Assembly: GCA_024638885.1 (NCBI GenBank)
Contig: JAHEJL010000001.1
Span: 273,001-337,000, forward strand
Direction of reading: 5' to 3'
DNA from: Coraliomargarita sp.
Lineage (GTDB): Bacteria > Verrucomicrobiota > Verrucomicrobiia > Opitutales > UBA953
Length of the DNA: 64,000 bases
Shown here: piece by piece, positions 26,426-34,948 of the stretch
How the letters are laid out: each line of letters opens with the position of its first letter
Position numbering within the stretch: position 1 is the stretch's first letter
The notes under the pieces: model-generated
Seen by the model: the letters and a program-made list of their open reading frames with translations, nothing else
What the model was told of the DNA's origin: nothing
Database searches by the model: none
Program-made: the position numbers and the translations under genes

Positions 26426-26872
26426 TCAGCGCACCCTCATCTCTTCCTCGACCTTATCGACCGCGTCCTCGAGCCGCTGCATCGCGCTACGCAGCACCGC
26501 ATCGACGACCTCGCTGTTCGGGATGCGATGATGCGAGGCTAGGATCGCCTCGATCGAACAGACCAAGAGCGGTGTCGGCGCATCGACCAGGAAGAACTTC
26601 ACGCCCGGCGTCTCGGCGTTGAGCCGTACCGCCATCCGATAGGACTCCAACCGATCCCGGGCGCCCCGGGCGAACGGGAGCACGACCTGCAAGGACATGA
26701 TCTCCGGCGCGGCGGCGGCATCGAACGACAAGGTGAACTGCCGGCGATCCTTCCGGAAGCTCAGCCCGGCCTGATAGCGGTTCGCCTGCGGCAAAGGTTC
26801 GGCTTCTTCCCAGGCGACCGCCTGGATCGCACGGGAGTAGAGCAGCTTCAATTCTTCGACCGGAATCAGCAT
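26426..26872 (-). CDS. hypothetical protein (148 aa)
   Basis: A soluble 148-residue protein beginning MLIPVEELKLLYSRAIQAV. An alpha/beta pattern is visible: a helix, strands LSFRKDRRQFTLSFDA and SLQVVLPFARG, strand VKFFLVDAPTPLLVCSIEAIL and a long acidic/basic C-terminal helix RSAMQRLEDAVDKVEEEMRVR. No family recognised. It is isolated between repeat clusters on the minus strand. Codon use is like that of its neighbours, and no shadow frame competes, so it is probably real. Confidence 0.65.
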   Translation of the reverse strand: MLIPVEELKLLYSRAIQAVAWEEAEPLPQANRYQAGLSFRKDRRQFTLSFDAAAAPEIMSLQVVLPFARGARDRLESYRMAVRLNAETPGVKFFLVDAPTPLLVCSIEAILASHHRIPNSEVVDAVLRSAMQRLEDAVDKVEEEMRVR

Positions 26873-26943
26873 GCCGTCACCCTAGGCCCTGGCCACCCGC
26901 CTGCAATCCTGAGGTCTTCGTTCCCCCGCAAGCTCATGCCTCG

Positions 26944-27000
26944 AGGTAGGGTCGAGCATCCCTGCTCGACCGCGGCCGACCAAGGATGGTCGGCCCTACC
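26944..27000 (+). repeat. double-hairpin GGTAGGG repeat
   Basis: One complete copy of the TCGAGC/GGCCGACC double hairpin with GGTAGGG and CCCTACC borders lies between two minus-strand genes. Confidence 0.9.
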
Positions 27001-27011
27001 CATGAACCTTC

Positions 27012-27413
27012 TCAGGCCGACACCACGTAGAAGCCTTCGCGACGGAGGATCGCCGCCACGGCGGCTTCTCGCTCCTTGGAATCCGTCCGCAACGGACGAG
27101 AGAGCATATAGATCTCCCGCTTCACTGCTGGCTTCAGGCCATCAAGATCCGCCAAGCGAGTCGATAGCTCGATCGGGCGGATACCGTATTTGTAAATCCA
27201 GCCGCGCTGGGAGTTATATCGCAGCAGGTGCTGCAGATAGCGCTCCTCCGTCGTCAGGCCCGTCTCGCCGACATAGATGACCTGCTTCGGCGACTTCTTG
27301 CCTTCGCCGTTGGCGCGCAAGACCCGGTTCTTGTCCGCCGGACTGAAGTGCTTCAGCGGCATCAGCAGGCCGGCATAGACGATACGTTGAGCGGTGCTTT
27401 TACGCTTAGCCAT
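27012..27413 (-). CDS. GIY-YIG-like nuclease family protein
   Basis: A 133-residue protein starting MAKRKSTAQRIVYAGLL. The segment VIYVGETGLTTEERYLQHLLRY, followed by WIYKYGIRPI, matches the YVGxTGLTxEERxxxH signature of small GIY-YIG-like proteins, with Tyr, Arg and His of the catalytic core visible; the acidic metal-binding residue may be the Glu of KREIYM. Start 27413 is chosen because upstream in-frame codons fall in the repeat. Function unknown; it does not belong to a visible operon. Confidence 0.7.
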   Translation of the reverse strand: MAKRKSTAQRIVYAGLLMPLKHFSPADKNRVLRANGEGKKSPKQVIYVGETGLTTEERYLQHLLRYNSQRGWIYKYGIRPIELSTRLADLDGLKPAVKREIYMLSRPLRTDSKEREAAVAAILRREGFYVVSA

Positions 27414-27473
27414 AACTCCACCCTGCCCAATCCGCCCCGCCCCGCAACCCTGAGGCCGACGAACCCTGACATA

Positions 27474-27810
27474 GGTAGGGTCGAGCATCCCTGCTCGACC
27501 GCGGCCGACCAAGGATGGTCGGCCCTACCCTAATCCGTTCGCCGCAGGGCGAACCCAGGTAGGGGCACGATTCATCGTGCACTCCAGATCAGAGACCGGA
27601 AATCAAGGGGAGACCGGAAACCGGAACGAATGCTTCGGACCTATGCCCCAGCTAATCATCCGGTCTCCGGTTTCCCTTTGAGTTACCCCTGCACGCCACC
27701 CGCCACCTGAAACGATGCCTCTTCTGGTCCACTGAGCCTCTGGGCCTCCGAGCCTCTCCTTCATGCCCCCTGCCTCCTTGCCCACGTGTCAACTTGTCAA
27801 CCCGCCAGCT
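27474..27810 (+). repeat. mosaic of palindromic intergenic repeats (cluster 5)
   Basis: Double hairpin 27474-27529, GTTCGCCGCAGGGCGAAC with GCACGATTCATCGTGC 27537-27585, GAGACCGG palindrome 27604-27682, then CCGCCACC, GAGCCTCTGGGCCTCCGAG and CACGTGTCAACTTGTCAAC modules. The remaining bases to 27878 contain TTGCACTTTTGCACCTTTGC and no gene. Confidence 0.9.
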
Positions 27811-27878
27811 AACGCTGCAGCCCCCACTCGTGCTCCGCACGAGTTGCACTTTTGCACCTTTGCACCTTTAACGTCCCC

Positions 27879-29315
27879 ATGTCCCGCCTCGCCCTCTCCC
27901 TCCCTCTCGCGCTCCTGGCCGGCCTGACCGCCCTCGTCGCCGCCGAGCCCGTCCCCGCGACGATCGTCGTGCACGTGGACAAGCCCGGCTTCGTCATCCC
28001 GGCCGACTTCACCGGCCTGAGCACCGAGAAGAAGCTGATGACGCGCGACTGCTTCCACGCCCAGAACCGGGACCTCATCCAGCTCTGCCGCACGCTCGGC
28101 CCCGGCGTCTTCCGCATCGGCGCCAACAACGTCGACTCCACCCTCTTCGACGCCGCCGCCGACCCGAAGCTCGAATCGATGCAGGAGAACCGCTACGTCA
28201 CCGACACCCGCACGATCGGCCCCAAGTCCGTCGATGCGTTCTTCGACTTCGCCCGCGCTTCGGGCTGGAAGATCATCTACGGCGTGAACCTCGGCTCGAA
28301 GGATCCCGCGATGTCCGCCGCCGAAGCCGCCTACGCCTGGAAGGTCGGCGCGAAGGAGATCGTCGCCATCGAGATCGGCAACGAACCCAACCTCTACCCG
28401 AAAGGCCCGAAGCGCGAAGGCATCCGCCCGAACAACTGGCGCTACCCGCAGTATAAGGAGGAGTTCACCGCCGTCTATGACGCCATCAAGGCCAAAGACG
28501 CCCAGATCCCGATCACCGGCCCGGCCGTGACCAAGAGCACGAACTGGATGCCGCTCTTCATGGCCGACTTCAAGGACCGCATCGCCCTCGCCACCTCGCA
28601 CGTCTACCACCTCTCGGCCCCCGAGGCCGACCCGAAGGCCCAGCGCTTCACGTCGGTCGAGAAACTCCTTGGCGAGAAATACCCGGACGACTGGATCATC
28701 AAGCTCAAGGACGCCACCTCGGTCGGCGTCCCGTATCGCGTCGGCGAATGCAACACCGCTTCCGGCGGCGGCAAGCGCGGCGTCAGCAACGCCTTCGTCT
28801 CCGCCCTCTGGGCGATCGACTTCATGTTCGACGTCGCTCAGGCCGGCGGCCAAGGCGTGAACTTCCACGGCAGCTTCACCGCCAACAACTACTCGCCGAT
28901 CGTCTTCGACAAGAAGTCGTCCCGCTACGTCGCCGCGCCGATGTATTACGGCATGCTCTTCTTCAGCCGCGCCGCGCAGGGCACGCTCGTCGCCACCGAG
29001 ACCAAGACCGACGCCAAGCTCGTCGCGCACAGCGTGCTCGGTACCGACGGCAAGCTGCGCGTCACCCTCGTGAACAAGGATCTCACCAAGCCCATCGCGG
29101 CCTCGCTAGTCGTCGGCGGCAAGTTCGCCAAGGGCCAGGTCCTGCGCCTCACCGCGCCGTCCGCCGACGCCACCGGCGATGTCACCTTCGCCGGCGCGGC
29201 CGTGAATGCCGATGGCACCTGGGCGCCCAAGACCACCGAAGCCCTCACCCTCTCCGCCGGCACCGCCTCCGTCACCCTGCCCCCCGCCTCCGCCGCCCTC
29301 CTGGTCCTGGAATAA
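27879..29315 (+). CDS. secreted GH79-like glycoside hydrolase
   Basis: A 478-residue enzyme with a signal peptide (MSRLALSLPLALLAGLTALVAA). The TIM-barrel part has FRIGANNVDST, IVAIEIGNEPNLY with the predicted acid/base Glu169, SHVYHL, and VPYRVGECNTAS with the predicted nucleophile Glu290. The last 110 residues (LVAHSVLGTDGKLRVTLVNKD to ALLVLE) form the beta-sandwich that follows GH79 and related clan GH-A barrels. A role in cutting uronic acid-containing glycans (beta-glucuronidase or heparanase type) is inferred. It is a single gene surrounded by repeats; ATG 27879 is the first start that leaves a proper signal peptide. Confidence 0.83.
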   Translation: MSRLALSLPLALLAGLTALVAAEPVPATIVVHVDKPGFVIPADFTGLSTEKKLMTRDCFHAQNRDLIQLCRTLGPGVFRIGANNVDSTLFDAAADPKLESMQENRYVTDTRTIGPKSVDAFFDFARASGWKIIYGVNLGSKDPAMSAAEAAYAWKVGAKEIVAIEIGNEPNLYPKGPKREGIRPNNWRYPQYKEEFTAVYDAIKAKDAQIPITGPAVTKSTNWMPLFMADFKDRIALATSHVYHLSAPEADPKAQRFTSVEKLLGEKYPDDWIIKLKDATSVGVPYRVGECNTASGGGKRGVSNAFVSALWAIDFMFDVAQAGGQGVNFHGSFTANNYSPIVFDKKSSRYVAAPMYYGMLFFSRAAQGTLVATETKTDAKLVAHSVLGTDGKLRVTLVNKDLTKPIAASLVVGGKFAKGQVLRLTAPSADATGDVTFAGAAVNADGTWAPKTTEALTLSAGTASVTLPPASAALLVLE

Positions 29316-29396
29316 GGCAGTGGCAGTACCGCATACAGGATGGCTGAGTCGATGACAGAGGACTGAATCGAGGGCGGATTCGAACAGTAGAAAAAC

Positions 29397-29815
29397 TCAA
29401 GGGGAGACTGGAAACCGGGAAGGATGCTTCGGACCTATGCTCCCAGCCAATCATCCGGTCTCCGGTTTCCCTTTGAGTTAGGTATCTTTCCGCCACCTGT
29501 TCGCCGCAGGGCGAACCCAGGTAGGGGCACGATTCATCGTGCACTCCAGATCAGAGACCGGAAATCAAGGGGAGACCGGAAACCGGAACGAATGCTTCGG
29601 ACCTATGCCCCAGCTAATCATCCGGTCTCCGGTTTACCTTTGAGTTACTCCTGCACGCCACCCGCCACCTGAAACGATGCCTCTTCTGGCCCACTGAGCC
29701 TCCGGGCCTCCGGGCCTCTCCTTTCGCCACACTCGTCCACCGGCCAACTGGTCAACTTGTCAACTGGTCAACGAGTTGACGGCTCTTGGCCTCTATGCCT
29801 CTCCTTCAAGCCTCG
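29397..29815 (+). repeat. mosaic of palindromic intergenic repeats (cluster 6)
   Basis: A GAGACTGG variant palindrome (29397-29477), GTTCGCCGCAGGGCGAAC with GCACGATTCATCGTGC (29499-29547), a second GAGACCGG palindrome (29566-29644), then CCGCCACC, GAGCCTCCGGGCCTCCGGG and repeated CAACTTGTCAACTGGTCAAC units up to 29775. Having two copies of the long palindrome in one gap is unusual. No gene is present. Confidence 0.88.
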
Positions 29816-29816
29816 C

Positions 29817-30683
29817 TCACTTCGGCACCACGTCTTCGTACTTCGCCCGGGCGTCGCCGACCTTGAGATCGGTGATATAGACGAGCTTGTGCGTCGCGAC
29901 GGGCTTGTCGGCATCGAAGCGTTCCCGGCCGCCGGGCTTGTCGACATTCCACTCCGGGTGATAGATGCCCGTCTTCATGTACGGGGTATACTCATAGCCG
30001 ATGGTGCCGTAGGTATTCGGCCCCTTGAGGTCCGCCACGAGCTTGCCGTCCTTCCAGACCTGCAGCAGCCCGTCATCGTTCGGCGACCACTTCGCATGGA
30101 TCACCCAGGAAGTCCAGACGCCCGGCTGCACGCGGTCGTCGAACTTTGTCTCGCGACGAGTCGGCTTGGTCTTCGGGTCGCCGAAGCTCTGGCGCATGAT
30201 CCAACGGTCGTCGCCGACGGAGATCTCCAGGTTAGGGTAAGTCGCACGGAAGTTTCCCGGGATCGCATGCCATTGCATCACGATGTCGACCGGCTTGGCC
30301 GGATCGCGCACCCATTCCTTCGGGATCAGCACCCGCTCGCCATACCAGCGCTCGTTCCAGCCGTTCTCATGCGGGAGCGAGATCTCCGAACGGAAGACGC
30401 CAGGAGTACGCACGACCGAGAAACGGACGGCCTTCTTGCCCGGCAGGTCCGGCGCATCGACGATCCGGATCAGTTCCGGATCGGGCGTGACCACCCCATA
30501 GTCGGCGTTCTGCGAGAAACGCCACTTCGCTGAAAACGATCCGGCCGCGAAGTCGTCGGCGAAAAGCACCGGCTGCTTCGGATCAAAGACCTCCGCCGCA
30601 GAAGGTGCCCGGAATTTCGCCTTCGGGACATCGGCCGCGAAAGCGGTGGCAGCGAGGACGATCGAGGCAGCGAAGCGAAGCAT
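29817..30683 (-). CDS. polysaccharide lyase, heparin lyase I-like
   Basis: A 288-residue exported protein: signal peptide MLRFAASIVLAATAFAAD, then a beta-jelly-roll with VLFADDFAAGSFSAKWRFSQ, RSEISLPHENGWNERWYGERVLIP, DIVMQWHAIPGNFRATYPNLEISVG and the C-terminal MKTGIYHPEWNVDK. This is the pattern of the heparin lyase I-like polysaccharide lyase family. Candidate catalytic residues are the His/Asn of QWHAIPGNF and the Lys/Tyr near GIYHPEW. A heptameric ATACTC element lies 15 bp upstream of the start codon. Substrate unknown, presumably a uronic-acid glycan. Confidence 0.8.
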   Translation of the reverse strand: MLRFAASIVLAATAFAADVPKAKFRAPSAAEVFDPKQPVLFADDFAAGSFSAKWRFSQNADYGVVTPDPELIRIVDAPDLPGKKAVRFSVVRTPGVFRSEISLPHENGWNERWYGERVLIPKEWVRDPAKPVDIVMQWHAIPGNFRATYPNLEISVGDDRWIMRQSFGDPKTKPTRRETKFDDRVQPGVWTSWVIHAKWSPNDDGLLQVWKDGKLVADLKGPNTYGTIGYEYTPYMKTGIYHPEWNVDKPGGRERFDADKPVATHKLVYITDLKVGDARAKYEDVVPK

Positions 30684-30698
30684 GGTGAGCGCGCGGAG

Positions 30699-31008
30699 AG
30701 AGTATGGAGTATCGAGTAGCGGGCGAGCCAAAGAGCCTGCGGCAGGCCCTACCCGTTCGCCGCAGGGCGAACCTAGGTAGGGGCACGATTCATCGTGCAC
30801 TCCTTCGCATAGGGCGCGGCGTAGCCTCGCCCCTACCCTCGGCCACCATCCGGCGGCCGTGCTTCGCAGCCGTTCACCCTGCCAGCAGTTCCCCTCGCGG
30901 CTAAACGCCCCTGGGTAGGGACGGCTCTCCGAGCCGTCCGTTCGCAGACGAACGGGCGTACCTCGCTCAGTTCAACGGCGGGCTCGGAGAGCCCCGCCCT
31001 ACCTCGAA
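30699..31008. repeat. mosaic of palindromic intergenic repeats (cluster 7)
   Basis: An ATACTC heptamer element on the minus strand (30699-30720), then GTTCGCCGCAGGGCGAAC and GCACGATTCATCGTGC (30754-30803), a GGGCGCGGCGTAGCC module (30811-30838), CGGCCACCATCCGGCGGCC, and from 30914 GACGGCTCTCCGAGCCGTCC and GGGCTCGGAGAGCCC hairpins ending CCCTACC at 31006. No coding sequence. Confidence 0.85.
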
Positions 31009-31019
31009 ACCCGCGAAGG

Positions 31020-31697
31020 TTATGCCGAGGCCGCATCCCTCGGGTTCGGCTCCACGATGACCACTCGGCACTTCCTCCCGAGCGCGACGAGGACGCGCTG
31101 CAGGGCGGCAAGCGTCGCATAGTCGGGCGCCGTGGCGGCGACGTATGTATCATTGCCAGGGCAGGCGCCGTCGTGGAATTCGATGCTCCCGACATCGCTG
31201 TAGTCACCGGGATCGACGCCTTCGCTATTCGCCTCGAGGGCATCGAAGACGTCGCGCAAGAACGGGACCGCCCGGGCGCCGGGGCAGCTGTGGCGATACC
31301 AGTCCAGCTCGTGTTCCTCACGACGGCTTTCTCGATCTGAACCATGCTCGCTCTCCCACTCTTCGCGGGCCGCTTCGACACGTTCCTGGAACTCGTCATC
31401 GTCCTCTTCCTCGTCCTGCTCGAATTCCGATTCATCGAAGTCTTCCACGTCATCGTCTTCGAGGTCGGGCACCTCGTCGTAGATCGTTCCGTTGAGGCAG
31501 AGTTCGAAATGGTCTTCCGCCCAGAAGGCGCGGATCTGGTCGCCCTTGGCACTGACCTTCTCGCCGGGCAGAGCCGGGAGCAGCTTGCCGTCTGATGCGA
31601 CTTTCGTTTCGTCGACCAACTTGAACCAGTCCGGGGTGAAAAGGGCGACCCCGCCCAGGGTGAGGGATTTGAGGAATTCGCGGCGATCGTAACTCAT
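31020..31697 (-). CDS. Tat-signal hypothetical protein with a highly acidic middle
   Basis: A 225-residue protein. MSYDRREFLKSLTLGGVALF is a twin-arginine signal (DRREFLK). The region about 85-130 is almost entirely Asp/Glu (EDDDVEDFDESEF, EQDEEEDDDEF), followed by a charged helix, and the C-terminal 70 residues are ordinary (CPGNDTYVAATAPDYATLAALQRVL). Such acidic runs often bind Ca2+ or basic partners, but no family is recognised. The start is chosen for the Tat motif; a longer frame upstream to 31931 crosses repeat sequence. Confidence 0.75.
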   Translation of the reverse strand: MSYDRREFLKSLTLGGVALFTPDWFKLVDETKVASDGKLLPALPGEKVSAKGDQIRAFWAEDHFELCLNGTIYDEVPDLEDDDVEDFDESEFEQDEEEDDDEFQERVEAAREEWESEHGSDRESRREEHELDWYRHSCPGARAVPFLRDVFDALEANSEGVDPGDYSDVGSIEFHDGACPGNDTYVAATAPDYATLAALQRVLVALGRKCRVVIVEPNPRDAASA

Positions 31698-31799
31698 GGT
31701 TAACTCATTCTGCCCGACGGCCCGCCTCTGTCCACCGACCCACTTGTCATAACGTGGCATACTGATGCCTAGGTGGCAGCGGATAGCGGTTGGCGGTTG

Positions 31800-31950
31800 G
31801 GCATACCGGGCGCGGCGTAGCCTCGCCCCTACCCTCGGCCACCATCCGGCGGCCGCCTCCACATTTGCACCGTCTCTCTGGTCCACTGGGCCTCCGAGCC
31901 TCTCATCGTCGGCCGCTTGCCAACCTGTCAACTTGTCAACCGGCCAGCTA
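31800..31950 (+). repeat. partial repeat modules (cluster 8)
   Basis: GGGCGCGGCGTAGCCTCGCCCC with CGGCCACCATCCGGCGGCC (31807-31856), GGTCCACTGGGCCTCCGAGCCTC, then CAACCTGTCAACTTGTCAAC and GGCCAGCTAAC up to about 31950. Confidence 0.8.
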
Positions 31951-31960
31951 ACCGCGTCGC

Positions 31961-32266
31961 TTACGCGACGTAGTCCACGACGAGTGCTTTCTCGAGCACA
32001 TCGGGCAAGAGGGCGACAAACTCCTGGTGCGCCGGCTCATGGAGATAGTTCTTCTCCAGGGATTCCTTCGAAGCGAAGGTCAGCGTGAAGATATGCGTGA
32101 AGCCCTGGTCCAATCCTTCCGGGCTCACGTTGGTGCCCCACTCGAAGGCCTTGATCGCCGGCAGTTTGCCCGGCAGCGCCTTGAAGGCCTCGATCACGCC
32201 TCGGACCTTATCGGCCTGGGCGCCGTCCTTGAACTTGAAGATCACGATATGGCGGTAGGAGCTCAT
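31961..32266 (-). CDS. Dabb (stress-responsive A/B barrel) domain protein
   Basis: A 101-residue single-domain protein: YRHIVIFKFKDGAQADKVRGVIEAF, FEWGTNVSPEGLDQGFTHIFTLTFAS and LHEPAHQEFVALLPDVLEKALVVDYV reproduce the full Dabb domain, a dimeric alpha+beta barrel. The exact role is not known; many are standalone stress-linked proteins. Length is typical of the family. It is flanked by repeats on both sides and has no operon partner. Confidence 0.92.
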   Translation of the reverse strand: MSSYRHIVIFKFKDGAQADKVRGVIEAFKALPGKLPAIKAFEWGTNVSPEGLDQGFTHIFTLTFASKESLEKNYLHEPAHQEFVALLPDVLEKALVVDYVA

Positions 32267-32309
32267 GACGATAGCGAGTGGCTTCCCTACCGTTCGTCAA
32301 CTCTACGCA

Positions 32310-32465
32310 GGCACTCAAGGGGAGACCGGAAACCGGAAAGGATGCTTCGGTCCCATTCACCTAGTCGCTTACCGCTAATACCTATCACGGGTAGGGTCGG
32401 GACCGCGTCACGACATAGCCTGCATCGGGCAGGATTCGACCGCGGCCGACCAAGGATGGTCGGCC
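32310..32465 (+). repeat. partial and composite repeat modules (cluster 9)
   Basis: A truncated CAAGGGGAGACCGGAAACCGG half-palindrome (32314-32334) and, at 32391-32469, a composite in which GGTAGGGTCGGGACCGCGTCA with ACGACATAG precedes the GGCCGACC/GGTCGGCC hairpin and CCCTACC. The right end runs into the stop codon region of the next minus-strand gene. Confidence 0.8.
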
Positions 32466-32969
32466 CTACCCGAAGCCGATCTTTCTCCGCTTCCCTGGCA
32501 CGGAAGAGGAAGCCAGCTGTCGGATGGCTGCGACGATGGCGGCCAGATCCGTGTCATGTCCCTCGACCTTTTCGGCCAACCGGCGGACGCAGTCCTCTAG
32601 CTCCACATAGTTGGCGTGGGCGGAACGTAAGGCCACGAACGCACGGACCACAGCTAAGCCGACCTGAATTGCCCGGGGGCTATTGAGGACGTTTGCCGCC
32701 TGAATCGCCCCATGTTCGGTAAAGGCCCAGGGCAAGGTGCGCGCCCCGCCGTGCAAACTTGAAGTCGCAAATTGCGACTTCAAGTTTGCCCACTCCTCGG
32801 CGGTAAGCTGAAAGGCAAAATCGGCAGGAAAACGCTCTAAATTACGCCGTACCTGCTCATTCAGCCGGCGGACAGACACCCCATAGAGTTCGGCCAGTTC
32901 GGCCGCGAGGATGACGCGCTGCTGACGGATGACGCGGATTCGCGGGCCGATGTTTTCGGATAACTCCAT
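32466..32969 (-). CDS. ORF6N (KilA-N/Bro-type) domain protein
   Basis: A 167-residue protein. Residues 1-90 match the ORF6N DNA-binding domain: IRVIRQQRVILAAELAELYGVSVRRLNEQVRRN, RFPADFAFQLT, LPWAFTEHGAIQAANVLNS, VGLAVVRAFVALR. A short coiled-coil-like helix follows (VELEDCVRRLAEKVEGHD). Related proteins occur in phages and in bacterial defence-rich regions, usually of unknown role. It stands at the left edge of the repeat-free island. The stop codon lies at the edge of a palindromic repeat. Confidence 0.88.
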   Translation of the reverse strand: MELSENIGPRIRVIRQQRVILAAELAELYGVSVRRLNEQVRRNLERFPADFAFQLTAEEWANLKSQFATSSLHGGARTLPWAFTEHGAIQAANVLNSPRAIQVGLAVVRAFVALRSAHANYVELEDCVRRLAEKVEGHDTDLAAIVAAIRQLASSSVPGKRRKIGFG

Positions 32970-33059
32970 TGAGTAAATGTTACCTCCAAGGCCATAGACT
33001 CAATCCCGTGACCCTGAGGTTCGCCCCATGGGGTCTATCATTCATGCCATAGGCCGGAA

Positions 33060-33185
33060 CGGCCCTCCGAGCCTTCACTTTGAGCGCTACCTCTTCTGGT
33101 CAACTGAGCCTCTGGGCCTCCGAGCCTCTCATCGTCGCCTCCCTTGTCCACGTGTCACCGTGCCCACGTGCCCCCGCGTCACTGA
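33060..33185 (+). repeat. short pyrimidine-rich modules, last before the island
   Basis: CCTCTTCTGGTC, GAGCCTCTGGGCCTCCGAG and CACGTGTCACCGTGCCCACG are members of the same short-module family found in other gaps. After about 33185 none is seen for 16 kb. Confidence 0.7.
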
Positions 33186-33203
33186 CCATTCGGTCAGCGC
33201 GCG

Positions 33204-33446
33204 CTACCCCTTCAACTGCGCAAACCGCACATGCAACAGCGCCCGGCCCTTGGCGGCGAAGACGCAGGAATCCTTGGTCGGAGAGAACTGGACCCCGTCG
33301 CACTTGGCGAGCTGGGCGCGCTGGACGGTGTAGGCACGGTGCAGGAGCACCGATCGGACATGCTGGAGGATGTCCTCGTCGGACTTCGCGAGGAACTCCG
33401 TCAGATTCTCAACCTCGATCACCAGACCAGGAAGACGCTTCGACAT
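33204..33446 (-). CDS. hypothetical protein (80 aa)
   Basis: An 80-residue protein beginning MSKRLPGLVIEVENLTEFL. It has a helix-strand pattern (SDEDILQHVRSVLLHRAY, SCVFAAKGRALLHVRFAQL) and no recognised domain. The start at 33446 is preferred over ATG 33452. It lies 117 bp beyond the 3-prime end of the GIY-YIG gene on the same strand and may belong to the same transcript. The gap between them contains nothing identifiable. Confidence 0.55.
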   Translation of the reverse strand: MSKRLPGLVIEVENLTEFLAKSDEDILQHVRSVLLHRAYTVQRAQLAKCDGVQFSPTKDSCVFAAKGRALLHVRFAQLKG

Positions 33447-33563
33447 GCACATGACCCAAAGACGGTGTCGCTGGGCCGTAAAGGATGAAGAGGGCGATAA
33501 AATCTGCGTGGCTCGGCCAAATTGGTGGATTTGGATGCCGTCAGGACCAACTAGACCTCGTCC

Positions 33564-34325
33564 CTATGGCTCGTTAATATAAAGACAGGGAGTCTGTAAG
33601 CTAACCTTGGTGTAGGCGGTGACATCGCCTAGGAGATACTTCTGGCGGATGGCTTCCGGGGCAGGCTTGCCGATGAACTCAATCCGACCCTTGGCGTCAT
33701 CAGGGACAAGGTCGGTTCGCGTTGTGTAACCGCTAATCTGCGCGGGCTGCCACTTAGCGACTTCATAGACCTCGCGCACGACCCCCTCGTAGACGGCAAG
33801 GACATGCTTTATGGCATTAGCCCTTTCAAAATCTAGCCTCCAGACGCCGCGGGTGATGTCGTAAAGCTCCGCCGCCGTCATGCCGTGGCGGTAAAGCTGG
33901 TTGACCCGGATCAGGATGACAGGGTCGACGATCTTCACGGGCTTGGCGGCATAATATCCCTCGAGTTCCGATAGTCCCTTGCGGCCAAATCGGAGGCTAT
34001 CCTTGCCCACGACGCGATTCGTCAGGTTCTCGAGCCCAAGCAGACCGATTGCGGCAGATTCGATATTATAGGCCTCCTGCTCAGTGCGGAGGCCATGCGC
34101 CAGCATCTCGATATGCGGCTCCAGTCCGGCAGCGAAGATCTCCCGGATGCGCCTCACCTTCGGGTGGTCGTCATCTTCGAACAGATGATCCAAGCAGCGT
34201 TCGTCCTTCCCTTTCCCGATGTAGAACACCTTCCCGTTTCGAGGGTCCACATACAGGTACACGTAATACCCGAGCTTCTCGGCCATGCCGGGCTTGAGTG
34301 ATCGGAGATGGGACGGGATTTTCAT
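33564..34325 (-). CDS. LEM-3-like GIY-YIG domain protein
   Basis: A 253-residue protein. Residues 18-110 are a GIY-YIG nuclease-like domain: YYVYLYVDPRNGKVFYIGKGKDERCLDH carries the paired Tyr, Gly and Arg, and TEQEAYNIESAAIGLL supplies the Glu. The C-terminal half (GRIEFIGKPAPEAIRQKYLLG) is the segment accompanying LEM-3-like GIY-YIG proteins in bacteria. Probable role: DNA nicking or cleavage; targets unknown. Its ATG overlaps the stop of the PRTase gene (ATGA), so the two are translationally coupled and form one operon with the kinase-HAD gene. Confidence 0.85.
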   Translation of the reverse strand: MKIPSHLRSLKPGMAEKLGYYVYLYVDPRNGKVFYIGKGKDERCLDHLFEDDDHPKVRRIREIFAAGLEPHIEMLAHGLRTEQEAYNIESAAIGLLGLENLTNRVVGKDSLRFGRKGLSELEGYYAAKPVKIVDPVILIRVNQLYRHGMTAAELYDITRGVWRLDFERANAIKHVLAVYEGVVREVYEVAKWQPAQISGYTTRTDLVPDDAKGRIEFIGKPAPEAIRQKYLLGDVTAYTKVSLQTPCLYINEP

Positions 34326-34948
34326 GCCCGCCCTGGGGTGCCGAATAGGCGATTGCCGGTGTCAGTGCCGCCTTTGCCGACATAGGAGTTATGGGAAAGG
34401 CGCGCGAAGTAGAATACGACGTCAGGGTGGTCTTCGGCAATAGAAGTGCCTTGGGTGACCGGGGAAACTCCCGCCATGACGATGACCTTCTTGATGCCGA
34501 TGGCCTTGGCTTGCGCAAAGATCGGGCGGATAGTCTTGCCGGTATTCACGACCGAATCGACCAGAATCAAGGTCTCGAGACGGCTCCCGGCTAGCTCCTC
34601 CAGCTCCTTAGGATTCAGCCCCTTGTCTCGCTCAGGAGAAAAAAGATGCAGGGGTGAACGACGCAGCACCGCGCGACAACCATGCGCGAGGTACAGCCCC
34701 GCACGCATCAGGCAGACGATTCCGATTCGCTCCTCGTCCCGAATACGGACTCCAGGACGAGGCCCTTCACAATGCTGAATCAGATACTCTTCCAACTCGA
34801 ACTCCTGGACGACCTGATAGGCCAGGAACCTCCCCAGTTCGGCATACGCCTCGGAGTAATCCCGGGTATCCAAATCTGAACGCCTCGTCCTGTCAGCCAA
34901 GAGACGGCAGGCGGGCACGTCCGTGAAATGGCGAAGGTTATTTGGCAT
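34322..34948 (-). CDS. uracil phosphoribosyltransferase-like protein
   Basis: A 208-residue type I PRTase fold. The PRPP loop is LILVDSVVNTGKTI, and GIVCLMRAGLYLAHG, followed by IKKVIVMAGVSPVTQG, resembles uracil phosphoribosyltransferases. Normal Upp enzymes read DPMLATG at the loop; DSVVNTG is a departure that may mean another base or nucleoside-like substrate. Start MPNNLRHFTDVP at 34948 overlaps the end of the kinase-HAD gene by 11 nt. The neighbours (a kinase and two HAD phosphatases) suggest a small nucleotide-processing pathway. Confidence 0.83.
   Translation of the reverse strand: MPNNLRHFTDVPACRLLADRTRRSDLDTRDYSEAYAELGRFLAYQVVQEFELEEYLIQHCEGPRPGVRIRDEERIGIVCLMRAGLYLAHGCRAVLRRSPLHLFSPERDKGLNPKELEELAGSRLETLILVDSVVNTGKTIRPIFAQAKAIGIKKVIVMAGVSPVTQGTSIAEDHPDVVFYFARLSHNSYVGKGGTDTGNRLFGTPGRA

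Noticed and set aside
20187..32465. Spaced palindromic repeats as a CRISPR array
   Set aside because: Units differ in sequence, spacing is irregular and there are no uniform spacers or cas genes.
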